Shown: one piece after another, positions 21,951 to 33,079 of the stretch | How positions within the stretch are numbered: the first letter of the stretch is position 1 | Layout: every line of letters begins with the position of its first letter | From: Hysterium pulicare CBS 123377 | Taxonomy: Eukaryota; Ascomycota; Dothideomycetes; Hysteriales; Hysteriaceae | Direction: 5' to 3' | NCBI GenBank assembly: GCA_000467715.1 | Contig: AJFK01000108.1 | Coordinates: 19,609-83,608, forward strand | Length of the DNA: 64,000 bases | The notes under the pieces: model-generated | Database searches by the model: none | What the model saw: only the letters and a program-made list of their open reading frames with translations | Told to the model about the DNA's origin: nothing | Translations under genes and position numbers: made by a program

Positions 21951-24190
21951 TCAGAGCTTCGACTTGGCCTGCCCACAGCAATCATCTTCATCCATTTTTT
22001 TCGCAGCAGTAGGCAAAGGATCCTGCACCAAAACACTTCGATTCGCCTTCTGCGTACTCTGCGGAACATCAAGTGCCGGGTTTCTATCAAAGAAGTCCGA
22101 CGGTTTCAATCTCAAAGTCGTGATATCAACCGGCATGACAGGGAAGTCTTCCACTCGTGGGTTATGCGTCATACCAAAGGTATGCCAAAGAACAATATCT
22201 TGGTTCCTCACATCCTCATTTCGCGCCGCGTAGTCGAAAACCCCGTCGACTTCCTGGATGGACTGATTCGTCCATTTCCCTCCAGCCCAGAGGTCGCCAT
22301 CTCGGTATCGAGTCACCCAGATATGGTGCTCAGCGAAGCGGGCACGGCGTCGAGCAACAGAGTCAGCTCCAGCGAGTATGAGTTGGCATGGCTGAGGTAC
22401 AAGCTTATAGCCTACCGGATTTCCGGATATGGGGTTTCGGACATTCTCGTTGACCATCTTGAAGCAACGATTTGCAAATGGATTGGCGTCAGCAAAACCA
22501 GAACGTTCAAATGGAGTTTTAACGACACGCCATGCATTTGCATGGGGATTCTCATGCTCTGACTGAGGCACGGGAACTGAGTCTTCTTGAACTATGGTGT
22601 TGCTGGGGCCGTCGAGCATAGGGTCTATTCGAAGGCAGAATAGATGCTGATGATTTGGAGCAAGCACGCCGGGTGAAACCACGTTTCCCCACTCGGACGT
22701 CTTTCCCGGATCGATAAGAGCGGTTGAGAGGATTCCAGTCGCGCGAGTTTCAAATTCAATATTCCCGTTCTGCATGAAGATCCAAGCGAAGACGTACTCA
22801 TAATTACCTACGGTAAGGATCGTTTGGAGCACAAGATTACGAGCCCTGACGACGGACGGGTTTTGCGTTCGATGATTCGTATGTTTCCAGCCGATACCAC
22901 CATCCTGTTCGTGGAGGCAGATAACGTTTTCAGCTTTGACCGGATTACCTTTGTCATCGTTTAGCCAGCCACTAAAGTATTTAATTGTACCTAAGCAATC
23001 ACAACCGAGTGAGAGATTGTTTGCTGTGCTCCCGGCACCTGCGTCACCGATGTCGAACGCTTGCTTTCGATGATAGGGACTTCTTGGATCTGGACATCCA
23101 ATTAGTTTGAGGCTGCTGGAAAGGGAGAGGAGATTCCATACCGCCATATGGTACCGTCATTTCGCTCATACTCAATCTATAGAACACTGGACGGCCATCG
23201 TATCTTACATCATGCAGAGTCATTCCCTCTCGATAGTGGAATCCCACCCGAAAGCGCCATTTCTGCCATGATATGCAATTAACTTCTGTAACGGTGTAAC
23301 TGGGACCTTCGGGTTGAACCACATTGAGAGGCTTCAAATCTTGGCGGGGAGGGGTTTTCTGGAGCTCATGAAAGTACTCATTCTCGACACAGTGAGCCAT
23401 CGGATGGCTACCGCCAGTGTGATATGCTAATCCGTCTTCTTTTCCACCGGAAGCAAGTGGATCAACCCGCACCACCTTGCCTAGGAAGATATCGAGGACT
23501 GCAGAGATTGGTAACGGAAACGCGTATTGGTTGCTATCCGGATGATTGTGCGGAGCCCTGGCATACAGGAGTGATTGGATGAACTTATGCGTGTCGGGAG
23601 TTGAGTCGCGGTCTGCCCCATACATCCAGGCGTCACATTGGACGACCGCATCCTTTGGCAGATTGAGTTTCTTGATCGCTTCTAAAACCATTGGATCCTC
23701 CAAAATTCTCTTCGCAGAATCACGTGCTTCAACCCTTCAAACCAAATTAGAGCTAGATAAGAGCATGAGACTGACGAGAGCCCTACCTGTCAATTGAGCC
23801 ATGTTGGCCAGGCGCAGCTCGATTTTGTACCACCTCTGTGTTGGTATCCAAGCTTATGACGCTCTCAGTCACTTTGCGTTCATTCTCGCTACTCCAGATC
23901 ACATTTATACACCGTGGAACAAATGGTCTGTCTTCGAGCGGAATCCCGGCGGCTTCGGCATTCAGATAGGGAAGCAGTAGAGCTTTGGGAGGTTCTTGGA
24001 GGGAGATGCTCTTGAATCGAATGGCCGTGCTAGCTCTATTCTCTGCATGTCTCTTCTTCACTGCCCCAATGAGAACAGAACTTGCTCTAAAAATTTCAGC
24101 ATCGCTGAGTTGATGAAGAGGATGATGTCGTGCAGCCATCTGAATCATTGAGTCATTTATAGAGGTAGTAGGGCCCGCTGTAGTCGCCAT
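21951..24190 (-). CDS. copper amine oxidase, peroxisomal
   Basis: Three exons, complement(21951..23089, 23142..23734, 23787..24190), 711 aa, close to the usual length. The enzyme oxidises primary amines to aldehydes, with release of ammonia and hydrogen peroxide. Tyr429 in TVGNYEYVF is the precursor of the topaquinone cofactor. The likely catalytic base is Asp345 in AFDIGDAGAG. Copper ligands are the His-x-His of NHQHLF and the His of THNPRVEDFPVMPV. The protein ends in Ser-Lys-Leu, a consensus PTS1, so it should be imported into peroxisomes, where the peroxide can be removed. It allows use of amines as nitrogen source, by family knowledge. Confidence 0.93.
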
Positions 24191-24869
24191 TATGGAAGTA
24201 TGGAACTCTAATTGCCGTTAGGCAAGGCTTTGCGGCTTATTGATCTTATATGAGTCTCATGTCGGAGAGAAATTGCGGCGTTGATATAGAGTCATCCTTC
24301 AAACGATGGTGGCAGGGGCTGCGCATGCACCTTCTACGTTTGCTTTTGCGCATACAGACTCACCGTTGAGACCAGGCAAGAGAAACGAATCAGCTTCCAC
24401 GAGAAGCATCTAATGTGGTGTCATTCCGTCACCGGCGTGTACAGCGCTTGGATGATCGTGTACGGAGAGATTCCGTTGTTCTGCGGTCCGATAAGGCTTG
24501 TAACTTACCTTATCGTATCGTTATCGGCAATCCGCCACCGAAATCCTTAACAAGTGATATCAGGCCAATGACTCCTGGGAATGGACTATTGAAAGCACTC
24601 AACTGAATGGAGCGATGGTTACATAGTAGTCCTAATGACCCGACTCTTTAGCATTCATATCCACATAGTCAAACCTTAAAGTCAAGCGGTCCACGAAAGA
24701 GCCCGCACGGCAGAAAGCCATTCAGGCTGCATAGCTAGTCATACATGCACAACACGGCTGCCTCCTCCTTTCCCTAAATGATAAAACGCCAAAACTCCTT
24801 TCCTTGTGTACATGTCAACTCCGAGGAATCCCCCTTTCAGACGCCTCTATCTAAAGGTAAAAGGTCGCA
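24191..24869. other. intergenic, no gene seen
   Basis: 679 bp between the amine-oxidase start and the Sin1 stop. It should hold the amine-oxidase promoter and the Sin1 3' UTR. No product recognised. Confidence 0.45.
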
Positions 24870-27522
24870 TCAAACCACCCCCTCCTGAAACCTCTCGACG
24901 CCCTTTCTCACTTCCTTCACAATCTCACTCGCCTCCTCCTTTGTCCCAGCCTCAAAATCGTAACGTTTGGTCTCCCTCTCCTTAAATACAATGACTCTAA
25001 ACATTCTCGGGTGTTTCCTACTGACCTTGCACCCAACAATACTCGAGAAATGGACTGTGGTAGTCTTGCCCGGTTGTTCGAAGAGAGCCTTGGTGTTTGC
25101 GGCATTCTCACCAGGCATGATATGGATGTATTCGTTATCAAGGGCGAGCGTGCGAGATGTAGATGAGGCAAAGGACATAGGTTGTTTGCGCATCACCGCA
25201 TAGCGACGGTAGTAGGAAGTTGTGCTGAAAAGTGTGTTAGGATCATGCTTTTGGGCAAGTGGGTGGACGAGCCCAGTCCCGGAGATGGCGGCAGCGGTTC
25301 GGTCGCCCCTCTTCGTTTTCTTGGGTGCACCACCCGTCGATATAATAAGTGGCGCGTTGGGAGAAGAGCTGCCAGGAGAACCGGCGAGGCCAAAGGATAC
25401 AGCGTCACCGATGAAACGACGTCTGGTAAGATCGAGGTCCATGCGCATTCCGAGCGCTTCGACTGTTCGATCAGAAGGTGCCACTGTCGTCGAGCCAGTG
25501 ACTTTGAGGACATATAGGGCTTTGTCCAGGTTTAGATCTCGGCACACTCGGTCGAAGATCTCGGCAATGTAAGTGTCAGTTGTGCAATCGATTGGGATAT
25601 TCCTCGTGTTAAAGGTTTCGGTGTTTGTAAAATGTACTGTGACGGTTTTGACAGCGCCGGTTCGTGGTGTCGAGTGCGTGGTTGGAACGGCGGGAGCATC
25701 CAGGAGGTTGCTGGAATTTTTGCGGGTGGCGGTAGGTGCGAAGGATAGACCTATAATGGGATTGCGGAAGCTTCGGGCGCGGGCAGGGAGTGGTTTCATG
25801 GGAGCACCTAGCCTATCTTCTATACCTCGGGGTGTCTCTGTAGCAGATTCTTGGGTGGCTAAAGCTGCGGCCGCCTCACGACTGTATCTAGGTGTCACCT
25901 TTTCGTTCTCGCTTGTTTCTCGCTCAGTGGCTTCGACTAGGGCAAATTCATCCCATGGCTTGTCCCGTGCTCTGGGACGCATGCCGCGATTGTTATTGGA
26001 AGCAAAATCGGTGAGAGCCTTGTTCCTCGTCAAAGGCGGGAACTCATCATCCACCTCATCGTCCTCATACATGCGGAGAACCCAACAATTGACATTCATT
26101 TTTTCATCAGAGAGCGACGGCTCCAATTTGTCTTCCTGGTATTTCCAAATAGCAAATCCGATGGCTTCGGACACGGTGACTTTTTCGCCTTGCTCGTCAA
26201 ATTTCTTGAGTAGGAGCTCAACTGGTTTTGACGGTTTGGAGGAGAATGGACAATATATCTTGATGTAAAGGGGATTGGGATCGCCTTGGGCAGATAAGGT
26301 AGCAAATCTTTGCAGTGGATTCGATGGTTTCTGTTCCTTGGCTTGTAGAGCTTGGGTCAAAGCACTAATTGGCGGTATAACGCTAATCGGTCTGGGCGGA
26401 GGTAATGCTTGTAAGGTAGGAGCTGGTTGCTTTGGTTGCTTCTTGGGAGAAGTGTTGAAGGGGGTGATGGCTGGAGGAATAGCCGCAAGATTGGTAGGCG
26501 GGGACGAATTTAAAGGATCTTCAACGTCTCCTAGGAGTGATCCACTTCCTGCAGTTCCAGAAAACTCTGAAGATAGGCTATCCTCATCTGATTCTGCACT
26601 ATCATCGGGGTGGTTCATTTGATCCTCGCCTTCTCGTTCATCCTCTTGAATTCGCTGAGCCAGTAGATGACTTGCTTTTGCCGCTCGATGTGGATTGACT
26701 TTCTTTCTTTGGAAGACGATGGGATCAAGCTCATTCTCCGAAGACATTTCACTACTAGTTACCGTATCTCTTCGGGCGCGTTCCTTGATTGTTTCAACCT
26801 GACCCAGAGAACCTCTACGCAACCGACTGTCTGGTGGTCTTGATGGGGATGTCACCATAACCGAGGGGCCTTCTGCGTTATTAGTCAACGTAGAACCTTC
26901 TATGAGGTTACTTCGAAGCGCCGAGCCAGGTATGGGAGATGATCCAGCCCTCGTGCGGAGTGGCATCTTGTTGAACTTGATCTGGTTGGCAGGTCTGTCG
27001 GCACAAGGCAATCAGCATTGGGCCTGATAAGTGAGAAGTATGACCATACCGATGTGTTCCCTCGCCTTCATCATCACTCTCATCGCTAAGGTCACTACTA
27101 TCTTCCTCTTCTAATTGTTCTTTCCTTCTTCTTCGCTTTGTGTTCAGCGCTGGTCCCACCGTATCATTGCTTCCACCCACCCCAGTCACCATACCTCCTT
27201 CTTCTTCATCTTCCCCAAAGCCTTCGGGTGCTTTGAGGCCTGCGGATCGAGGGGCTTGGAAATATTCAGAGGTGATGACGGTAGGAATAGGCGGGGAGTA
27301 GGTGCGTTTGATGTCGGCTGCATTTGGGACCCAACCTGCCGCGCGAAATGCGGGATTGTTGAGCACGGAAGTATTGACGTTGATCAATCGCTCACCGACA
27401 CCATCTTTGATCGAGGAGAGGTATGCTGTACGTAGTTGGTAAAGCACAAAGCTGTAGAATGTTAACTCGGTGGCATGCGGAGTGGACTGCGGGGCTTACT
27501 CTTCGTTCTGCAGGAGAGACAT
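24870..27522 (-). CDS. sin1: TORC2 subunit Sin1/Avo1
   Basis: Three exons, complement(24870..26994, 27050..27451, 27500..27522), 849 aa; the first exon is 23 nt (MSLLQNE). The N-terminal segment DFVLYQLRTAYLSSIKDG is the conserved Sin1 start. A long disordered Ser/Glu/Asp-rich stretch follows. The CRIM domain lies at about 385-500 (NPLYIKIYCPF, FAIWKYQ, NCWVLRMYEDD), a Ras-binding-like domain at about 570-660 (VKTVTVHFTNTETFNTRNI), and the PH domain at about 730-849 (YYRRYAVMRKQPMSF, FRVIVFKERETKRYDFEAG). Sin1 is an essential scaffold of TOR complex 2 that recruits AGC-kinase substrates and binds membrane lipid. It shares a 254-bp promoter with the PRCC-like gene. Confidence 0.92.
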
Positions 27523-27776
27523 AGTGAATCGGCAGTAGTAACATGGTATTGTGGTACGACAGGATCTCGCTCGTATGCGAAAGCTTTCAGTCCAGCTGAA
27601 TAACTAATGTCGAGGCATGGGAGTGTGGTGGAAGGGTGAATGCTGCGGCTCATTCGCCTGCTGGTGAAATCGCGGAGATCCCTGCGTGCGCCTTGACATT
27701 TCAGCCTCAACTTGGACTAAAACTTCAACACCAACCCAAGGCCCACATTCACGCCCTATACTTGCATACATTCACC
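27523..27776. promoter_or_regulatory. compact bidirectional promoter, sin1 / PRCC-like
   Basis: Only 254 bp separate the two start codons, so the housekeeping pair probably shares one nucleosome-free promoter. No TATA box seen. Confidence 0.6.
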
Positions 27777-28976
27777 ATGAATCTTGTCGGCTACTCGGAT
27801 TCAGAAGGCTCCGATAATGAAGCTCCGCCAGCTCCGAAACCTTCCGCCAAAGCCTCCGCCACCTCAGCGAAGCCCACTTTTCAAAAGCTCATCGACCGCG
27901 CAAACCCTAACAAGATCAAAGTCAATCTACCTTCCGCTCCGAAACCAAATACGGGAAAGGATGATATCGAGGAGGATGCACCCCCTGCTAAGAAGGCGCG
28001 GACAGGAGGTGGTGGGTTTGGTGGGTTTAATGCGATGCTACCGGCACCGAAGAAGTCAGCGCCAGCCGCTGGGGCAATATCTGCGGGAAAGAGAGGCCTA
28101 GGGAGAGGGCTAGGAGCTGGCATCAGCTTGAAGACGGGAGCGGAGCCTGCATTTAGCAGGGAGCCCGTCAGTGTGCCTGATTACGGGGGGGATGGTCCTC
28201 CATTGAAGAACGCTCCTGCGAATGGAACATCCAATCTGCCGTCTCCGATAAAAGAACAGAAACAGGAAGAACCTGAGATCAAGCTCGTTGGAAGGCCAAT
28301 GAAGTTCATGCCCCTTTCAGTTACCAACAAAAAGAAAAAGAAGCCCGCTGTGATCCCTCAACCATCCGGTGTTGCAGCGGAAAAGCGTGCCCCCGCGGCA
28401 ATCCTTCCAACTGCTGAGCCAAAACCAGCGCCCAAACCCAAGGTCTCTCTATTCTCCATAACTAAAGAGGAACCAGCGGTCCCCTCGAATCCCTCACTGA
28501 ACGAGAAGTATGAACCTATGCTTTTCAGTGGAGAAGAGGAAGACGAAGTCGGCATCCCTGACGAGGCGCTCGAAGACACAAACACACAACCACGTGGATC
28601 TATGCATGCTTTAGCTACCTCGTCTAATGCAGCCGGTGGTCCTCAAACTCTTACCCAGATAGCGTCCTCCCTGAATCTCTCAGAGGCAGAGAAACGTCAA
28701 CTGTTCGGTCGCAAAGGTAAGGGGGACAAATTCCCAGATTTGTCCGGTGTCAATATCGTAGACTTCAACACAGACGCAGAGTACGCCCACAACGAGCAAT
28801 TACGAGCTGCAGGCGAAACCGTCCAACACAATGCGCTCAAATCCATCTCCGGTACTGGTAAGAACAGTTTGAGGAGCTTGATCAATGTGGCTGCGACGCA
28901 GAAGGATGCGTTGGAGGAGCATTTTGCAACTGGCAGGAGAAATAAGAAGGAGGCGGGGAATAAGTATGGTTGGTAG
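27777..28976 (+). CDS. PRCC-like protein
   Basis: A single exon of 399 aa. The first residues MNLVGYSDSEGSDNE and the C-terminal block (about 325-399: VDFNTDAEYAHNEQLRAAGE, then LISVAA-like SLINVAATQKDALEEHF and KKEAGNKYGW) match the PRCC domain, described as a mitotic checkpoint regulator that interacts with MAD2B in animals and as spliceosome-associated. The middle is Ala/Pro/Lys-rich and Gly-rich, probably disordered. The ATG at 27777 was chosen over upstream in-frame codons because the MNLV(G/A)Y start is the family's conserved N-terminus. A nuclear role is inferred from the family. Confidence 0.85.
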   Translation: MNLVGYSDSEGSDNEAPPAPKPSAKASATSAKPTFQKLIDRANPNKIKVNLPSAPKPNTGKDDIEEDAPPAKKARTGGGGFGGFNAMLPAPKKSAPAAGAISAGKRGLGRGLGAGISLKTGAEPAFSREPVSVPDYGGDGPPLKNAPANGTSNLPSPIKEQKQEEPEIKLVGRPMKFMPLSVTNKKKKKPAVIPQPSGVAAEKRAPAAILPTAEPKPAPKPKVSLFSITKEEPAVPSNPSLNEKYEPMLFSGEEEDEVGIPDEALEDTNTQPRGSMHALATSSNAAGGPQTLTQIASSLNLSEAEKRQLFGRKGKGDKFPDLSGVNIVDFNTDAEYAHNEQLRAAGETVQHNALKSISGTGKNSLRSLINVAATQKDALEEHFATGRRNKKEAGNKYGW

Positions 28977-29716
28977 ATTAGATCATAGTCCATCCTTTGC
29001 AGAGGATTTGACATGCAGTCGACCGGCATATTGCTCTAATGGAGGTTTGTTGGACTTTCAGCCCAGATTTCCCTGGGTAAGCTAGCCGTTTGGGAATATT
29101 ACACGAGATTAGCATTGGGTTTTCGTTAATGATGGTAATCATCAGTATTCCTCAATCATGTTAATGGGCAGCGATCTTCTTGACTTTGGCACTCTTCTCG
29201 CATGTTTTACTGGAATACTTTTTTGCAGTGGCACCTTCACCTCCTCCCCCGTCTTTCCATTGCCCTATATTTGCTGAGGAAAAGCAGAATTCCCGTCTAT
29301 GGTCAATGGGCTACTATTCCTTGTGCACCAAGCCAATTAGTAAGTATCTTAGAAATTGAGTGTCCGTAAACTTATCTAACTAATACTAGGTGATGGCTTC
29401 TAGAACGAGAAGTACGGATAACAATGGACAATTTAGATGGATTGACTCCCTTGCTGCAAAGAAGAGTAATAGAGACAGTGCACCGCTATCTTAAGTATGA
29501 CCAGCTAAAGTGAACTTTGGTGAATCTTGTTAGACAATCACCAAACATGAAGGTAGTAAATATCGCGACGATTATAGTTGACCGACAGTTTGTTGTTTGA
29601 CCTCACCATATATGACAGCCAATCTGGATCTACATGACTTACTTTTCTATCTCATTGTCCTACTACTTACCTTAGCATCGTCTTACTTCCAATACACCTC
29701 TACCTTCTTTAACAAG
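28977..29716. promoter_or_regulatory. intergenic upstream of the SET-domain gene
   Basis: 740 bp between two genes on the same strand, AT-rich near the SET gene. An in-frame ATG at 29612 would add a hydrophobic 35-residue extension to the SET protein. No other gene seen. Confidence 0.4.
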
Positions 29717-31114
29717 ATGAGCTCCTCGGATGCAACCGACCTAGCTAATGGGCTCAACACAGTTCATCTCAGCCATTCCCCAGACGATAAGCTAAAGGAA
29801 AAGGCGAAGAATTCGCGCAAGGACCATCGCAGAGGAAGGAAAAACAAGAAAAAGGCAGCTCAAGGCAGCGAAGCAACAGCAACTCCTACGGACGCTTCCT
29901 CGGAAAGGGCAGCCTCTGAGCCCTCTGGCGGACAAGATGCTGGCAATAGCAAACACAGCTCAATGTCTCCTCGCAACTACAAACGTTATTTTGAAATGAG
30001 GTCCGCACCAGATCGTGGATTTGGTCTCTTTGCCATCACGGCTATCTCGACAGGCACACGAATCATCTGCGAGCCACCACTCATGATCATTGACGAAACT
30101 GAAAACACCACCGATGCCATATGCGAGCAGTTCTTTGCTTTGTCTGCCTCCGATCAGCAACTGTTGCTCTCACTCGAATCTACTGAGGACGAAATCAGCA
30201 GTGCTTTCCGTCACCGCATTGAGGCTCTGGAGAAAACTATCGAGAGTGAGAAAGACCAGACCACTCTTGAGGCATGCCAGGAAGAACTGAGCAGATGCAC
30301 TATGGAATTCAAAGCGGTAGCCACATTCCGTACAAACTGCATCAACATGCAAGGCTCTTCAAACCAGACGTTCAACTTACCCGTCGCAACCGTGCAACCC
30401 TTCTCCCAAACCGAGCAACAAGAAGAAGGCTCCGATGACGACTCCGACGACGTAGAACCACAAGCCGCCGGTGTCTTTCCCACCGTCGCCCGTCTCAACC
30501 ACTCCTGCCTCCCAAACACCTATCTCTACTTTAACTGCCGCACCAACCTCGCGACCGTACACGCCACCCGCGCCATCTCCGCCGGTCAAGAACTCACCTT
30601 CTCATACCTAGGCGGCTCAACCTTCTACCAGCACCAATCCCTCCGCCAACAAACCCTCACGCGCTGGGGCTTCATCTGCACCTGTCCAGCATGCGTGCAA
30701 CCGAACGCGCACGAAGCAAACCGTCGCCAGATCTGGAAAAATCAATTTAACCTCCAACTCGTGCTGAAAGCGTATGCGGAGCGGGAAGACTCCACCATGA
30801 CGGCCGATGAGGCGGACGCGGTGCTCCAGATGGCGTTGCAGAATATCATTCTACTTGAGAAAGAGCGGTGTGCGGATTTTGAGATGGCGCGGGTGAGACA
30901 AAAGGCTGCGGAGATGTGTGCGGTTTTGGGGAAGTGGAAGGCTGCGGCCCTGCATGCGAAGAAAGGGCTGCAGGTTGTGGAGACTTGTGTTGGGAGGGAT
31001 AATGAGGAGTTCGTAAGGTTTGAGGCGTTTGTGGGGGAGATTGAGGAGAGGGTTGAGGAGCAGATGGAGGCGGAGAAGGGGAAGAAGAGGGGACGGGGGA
31101 AGGGGAAGAGATGA
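29717..31114 (+). CDS. SET domain protein (SMYD/Set5-like)
   Basis: A single exon of 465 aa. A basic, disordered head (HRRGRKNKKKAAQ) precedes a split SET domain from about residue 92 (FEMRSAPDRGFGLFA) to about 310. The core motif RLNHSCLPNTYLYF and ELTFSYLGG, plus the post-SET cysteines CTCPACVQP, are present. The insert between the halves is helical and acidic. SET proteins transfer methyl groups from S-adenosylmethionine to lysines of histones or other proteins; this split layout is seen in SMYD and Set5-type enzymes. The C-terminus is Lys/Arg/Gly-rich (KGKKRGRGKGKR). The start at 29717 (AAGATGAGC) is preferred because the longer reading begins with a hydrophobic run unusual for this family. 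Confidence 0.85.
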   Translation: MSSSDATDLANGLNTVHLSHSPDDKLKEKAKNSRKDHRRGRKNKKKAAQGSEATATPTDASSERAASEPSGGQDAGNSKHSSMSPRNYKRYFEMRSAPDRGFGLFAITAISTGTRIICEPPLMIIDETENTTDAICEQFFALSASDQQLLLSLESTEDEISSAFRHRIEALEKTIESEKDQTTLEACQEELSRCTMEFKAVATFRTNCINMQGSSNQTFNLPVATVQPFSQTEQQEEGSDDDSDDVEPQAAGVFPTVARLNHSCLPNTYLYFNCRTNLATVHATRAISAGQELTFSYLGGSTFYQHQSLRQQTLTRWGFICTCPACVQPNAHEANRRQIWKNQFNLQLVLKAYAEREDSTMTADEADAVLQMALQNIILLEKERCADFEMARVRQKAAEMCAVLGKWKAAALHAKKGLQVVETCVGRDNEEFVRFEAFVGEIEERVEEQMEAEKGKKRGRGKGKR

Positions 31115-31763
31115 AGGGTTTAACAGCTAGTTTTGGCTTGGGGAATGCGATACTGGAGCTCTGCGGGATTGTGGGGATCAAGTTTTCATGACTACGGCTC
31201 AAAACACACATATGCGCGTCGGTCTGAGGCTGGATGAGCTTCGGAAGGGAAATCTGAAAGTGTGGCATCACTATACTAGGTAATATCTTTAGTCCTTCCA
31301 TATTCATGTACAAATTGACAATGCTTCTACGAATCGCGTCCTTAATGGTCCGCCCAAAGCCCTACTTATCCAAAATACCTGCTGATGGCGTGGGCACAGT
31401 TTCTTCTCGGATTTCCCAGCATACGATCTTACAGCAGCCAGAATGAGATGGCCGTATCCTTTCCTATGATCCTCACCAATGTTCGATTTATAGGCTTAAT
31501 CACGTGAAAGCCTGTCACTACCGCGAGTCTGGTACCGCAATCGATAACCCTACAATGCAGGCCGCAAACTTAGAGACAAGCTTGAAGCTCAACCAAGCTC
31601 CCAAACTATCCCTCCCTTCTACAATTCCCCCTCACAGTGTCAAAGGCCAGGAGGCTTATCACAATGCTTTCCCACTTATAATTTATTAAGGTTATAGAAT
31701 TTAGTTACTTATTTCTTACTAGTCTAGAATGGTGAATAGATTCTACTTGGTATCTAACGCTTA
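31115..31763. other. convergent intergenic region
   Basis: 649 bp between converging stops. No gene recognised. Confidence 0.45.
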
Positions 31764-33079
31764 CTAGTCTTCATGGACTATTTCCGTAGTCATGTCAATG
31801 ACTTGGGGAAAAAGCACTTCCAGCTCCTCGTCCGGATCTGGCTTTCCCTTCGAATCCGACTCGTCGCTCTCGTCTCCATGCTCCTTCTTCTCCCCTCCCT
31901 TCTTCTTCTCCCCTTCGTTCTTCTTCTCTCCTCCCTTCTCTCCATCCTCCTTCTCAACCCCTTTCTCCTCCCCTTCCTTCTTCCCATCTTTCTCCTCCCC
32001 CCCAACAATCTTCTCCTCAACAACATCTTCAACAACATCCTGAACAACTACCTTCTCCCCCTTCGCTCTTTTCGAAACCTCTTTCTTGTCTCCATCCCCC
32101 TTCTTCTCTCCATCACCCTTCTTCTCTCCATCACCCTTCTTCTCCCCATCCCCCTTCTTCTTCCCATCCTTCTCCTTCTCCTTCTCCTTCTTTCCCTCCT
32201 CCTTCCCCTTCTCAAAAGTCTTCTCAAGAACATCACCCGGAATAACCCACCCCTTGTTTTCCTTGTCATCGTTCAAACCTCCCCCCAATCCATCCACCCC
32301 CTCCACAAACCCCACAACGGCCACAACCTCCCTCTTCGAAACCCCTCCCTTCACCATCCGCTTCACATCCCGCAACTCGTACGGCGCATCGGCTGGCGCA
32401 ATGAAGCAGCATCCAGCCGTGGTGACCAGCCCCTGGTCCATGGCCGCATAGTAATCTTTCGGCTTCATGTGCGCCCAGGCGTCGAAGGCGCACGGGTGCG
32501 GGTGCTCGAAGCAATCTTCGGCGTAGTGGCCGCCGCGGGCGATGGGGCGGACGTGGAGGGCGCCTGTGTCGGGTGCGGTGACTGGATGGGGTTAGTGGGT
32601 TGATCTTGGGAGGGGTGGGCTGGTTGAAGTGGAGGGGGTAGGAAGAAGGGAGGAAGGAAGAAGGGAGGAAGGGAGAGAGAGGAAGTCTGTGGAAAGAGGC
32701 TTTGAGAGCTTTTACGCAAGGGGCTTGGGGGCTTTGGGGGATGGGTGGACAGGCGGGACTTGTGCTAGCACCTGTAGGATAGATGGGGGTATAGGAGGGA
32801 GAAGTAAGGAAAGTTTAAAAGATTTGAGGCCAGTTAATATATGGAGATGAAAGGAGAAAGGAAAGAGTAGCTTTGCAGTAAAAGGCTTTGCACATTGCTG
32901 CTCAACGCCCTCGTAGGCTTTGAACTCATGGTGAAGACGCAAGACTTGTGCCAGACAGAGAGAGGAAGAAATAGATGGACAGGCTTACTGCTTTCAGGTT
33001 GGGGGACAAGAGCAACAGGGGCAGCGAGCGCAACTTGGGCTGCGGCGGCGGCTGCGAGGAGAGCACTTGGGAAAATCAT
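31764..33079 (-). CDS. secreted protein with Lys/Glu/Gly-rich repeats
   Basis: Two exons, complement(31764..32581, 32989..33079), 302 aa. The first exon encodes a clear signal peptide (MIFPSALLAAAAAAQVALAA, then PVALVPQPES). The mature N-terminal part, about residues 35-110, contains four cysteines (DCFEHPHPC and GCCFIAP) and looks folded. From about 150 onward it is almost only Lys, Glu, Gly and Asp, with perfect hexapeptide repeats GDGEKK encoded by an 18-bp minisatellite. The 407-nt intron is long for this genome and purine-rich, so an extra exon in it is possible. No family recognised. Size, signal peptide and Cys content would fit a secreted effector or wall-associated protein, but that is inference. 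Confidence 0.6.
32084..32170. repeat. 18-bp coding minisatellite
   Basis: About four near-perfect copies of an 18-bp unit, CCCTTCTTCTCTCCATCA on the plus strand, encoding the hexapeptide KKGDGE/GDGEKK on the minus strand. The unit length keeps the frame, so copy number can change without breaking the protein. Confidence 0.85.

Noticed and set aside
29597-29716. Hydrophobic N-terminal extension of the SET protein
   Set aside because: The first codon of the longer frame is TTG; an ATG at 29612 exists, but a membrane-like start is unexpected for a SET enzyme. Kept only as an alternative.
31773-32603. 276-aa plus-strand frame rich in Leu and Ser
   Set aside because: Antisense of the Lys/Glu-rich repeat exon; the Leu-rich appearance comes from CTC/CTT runs opposite GAG/AAG.
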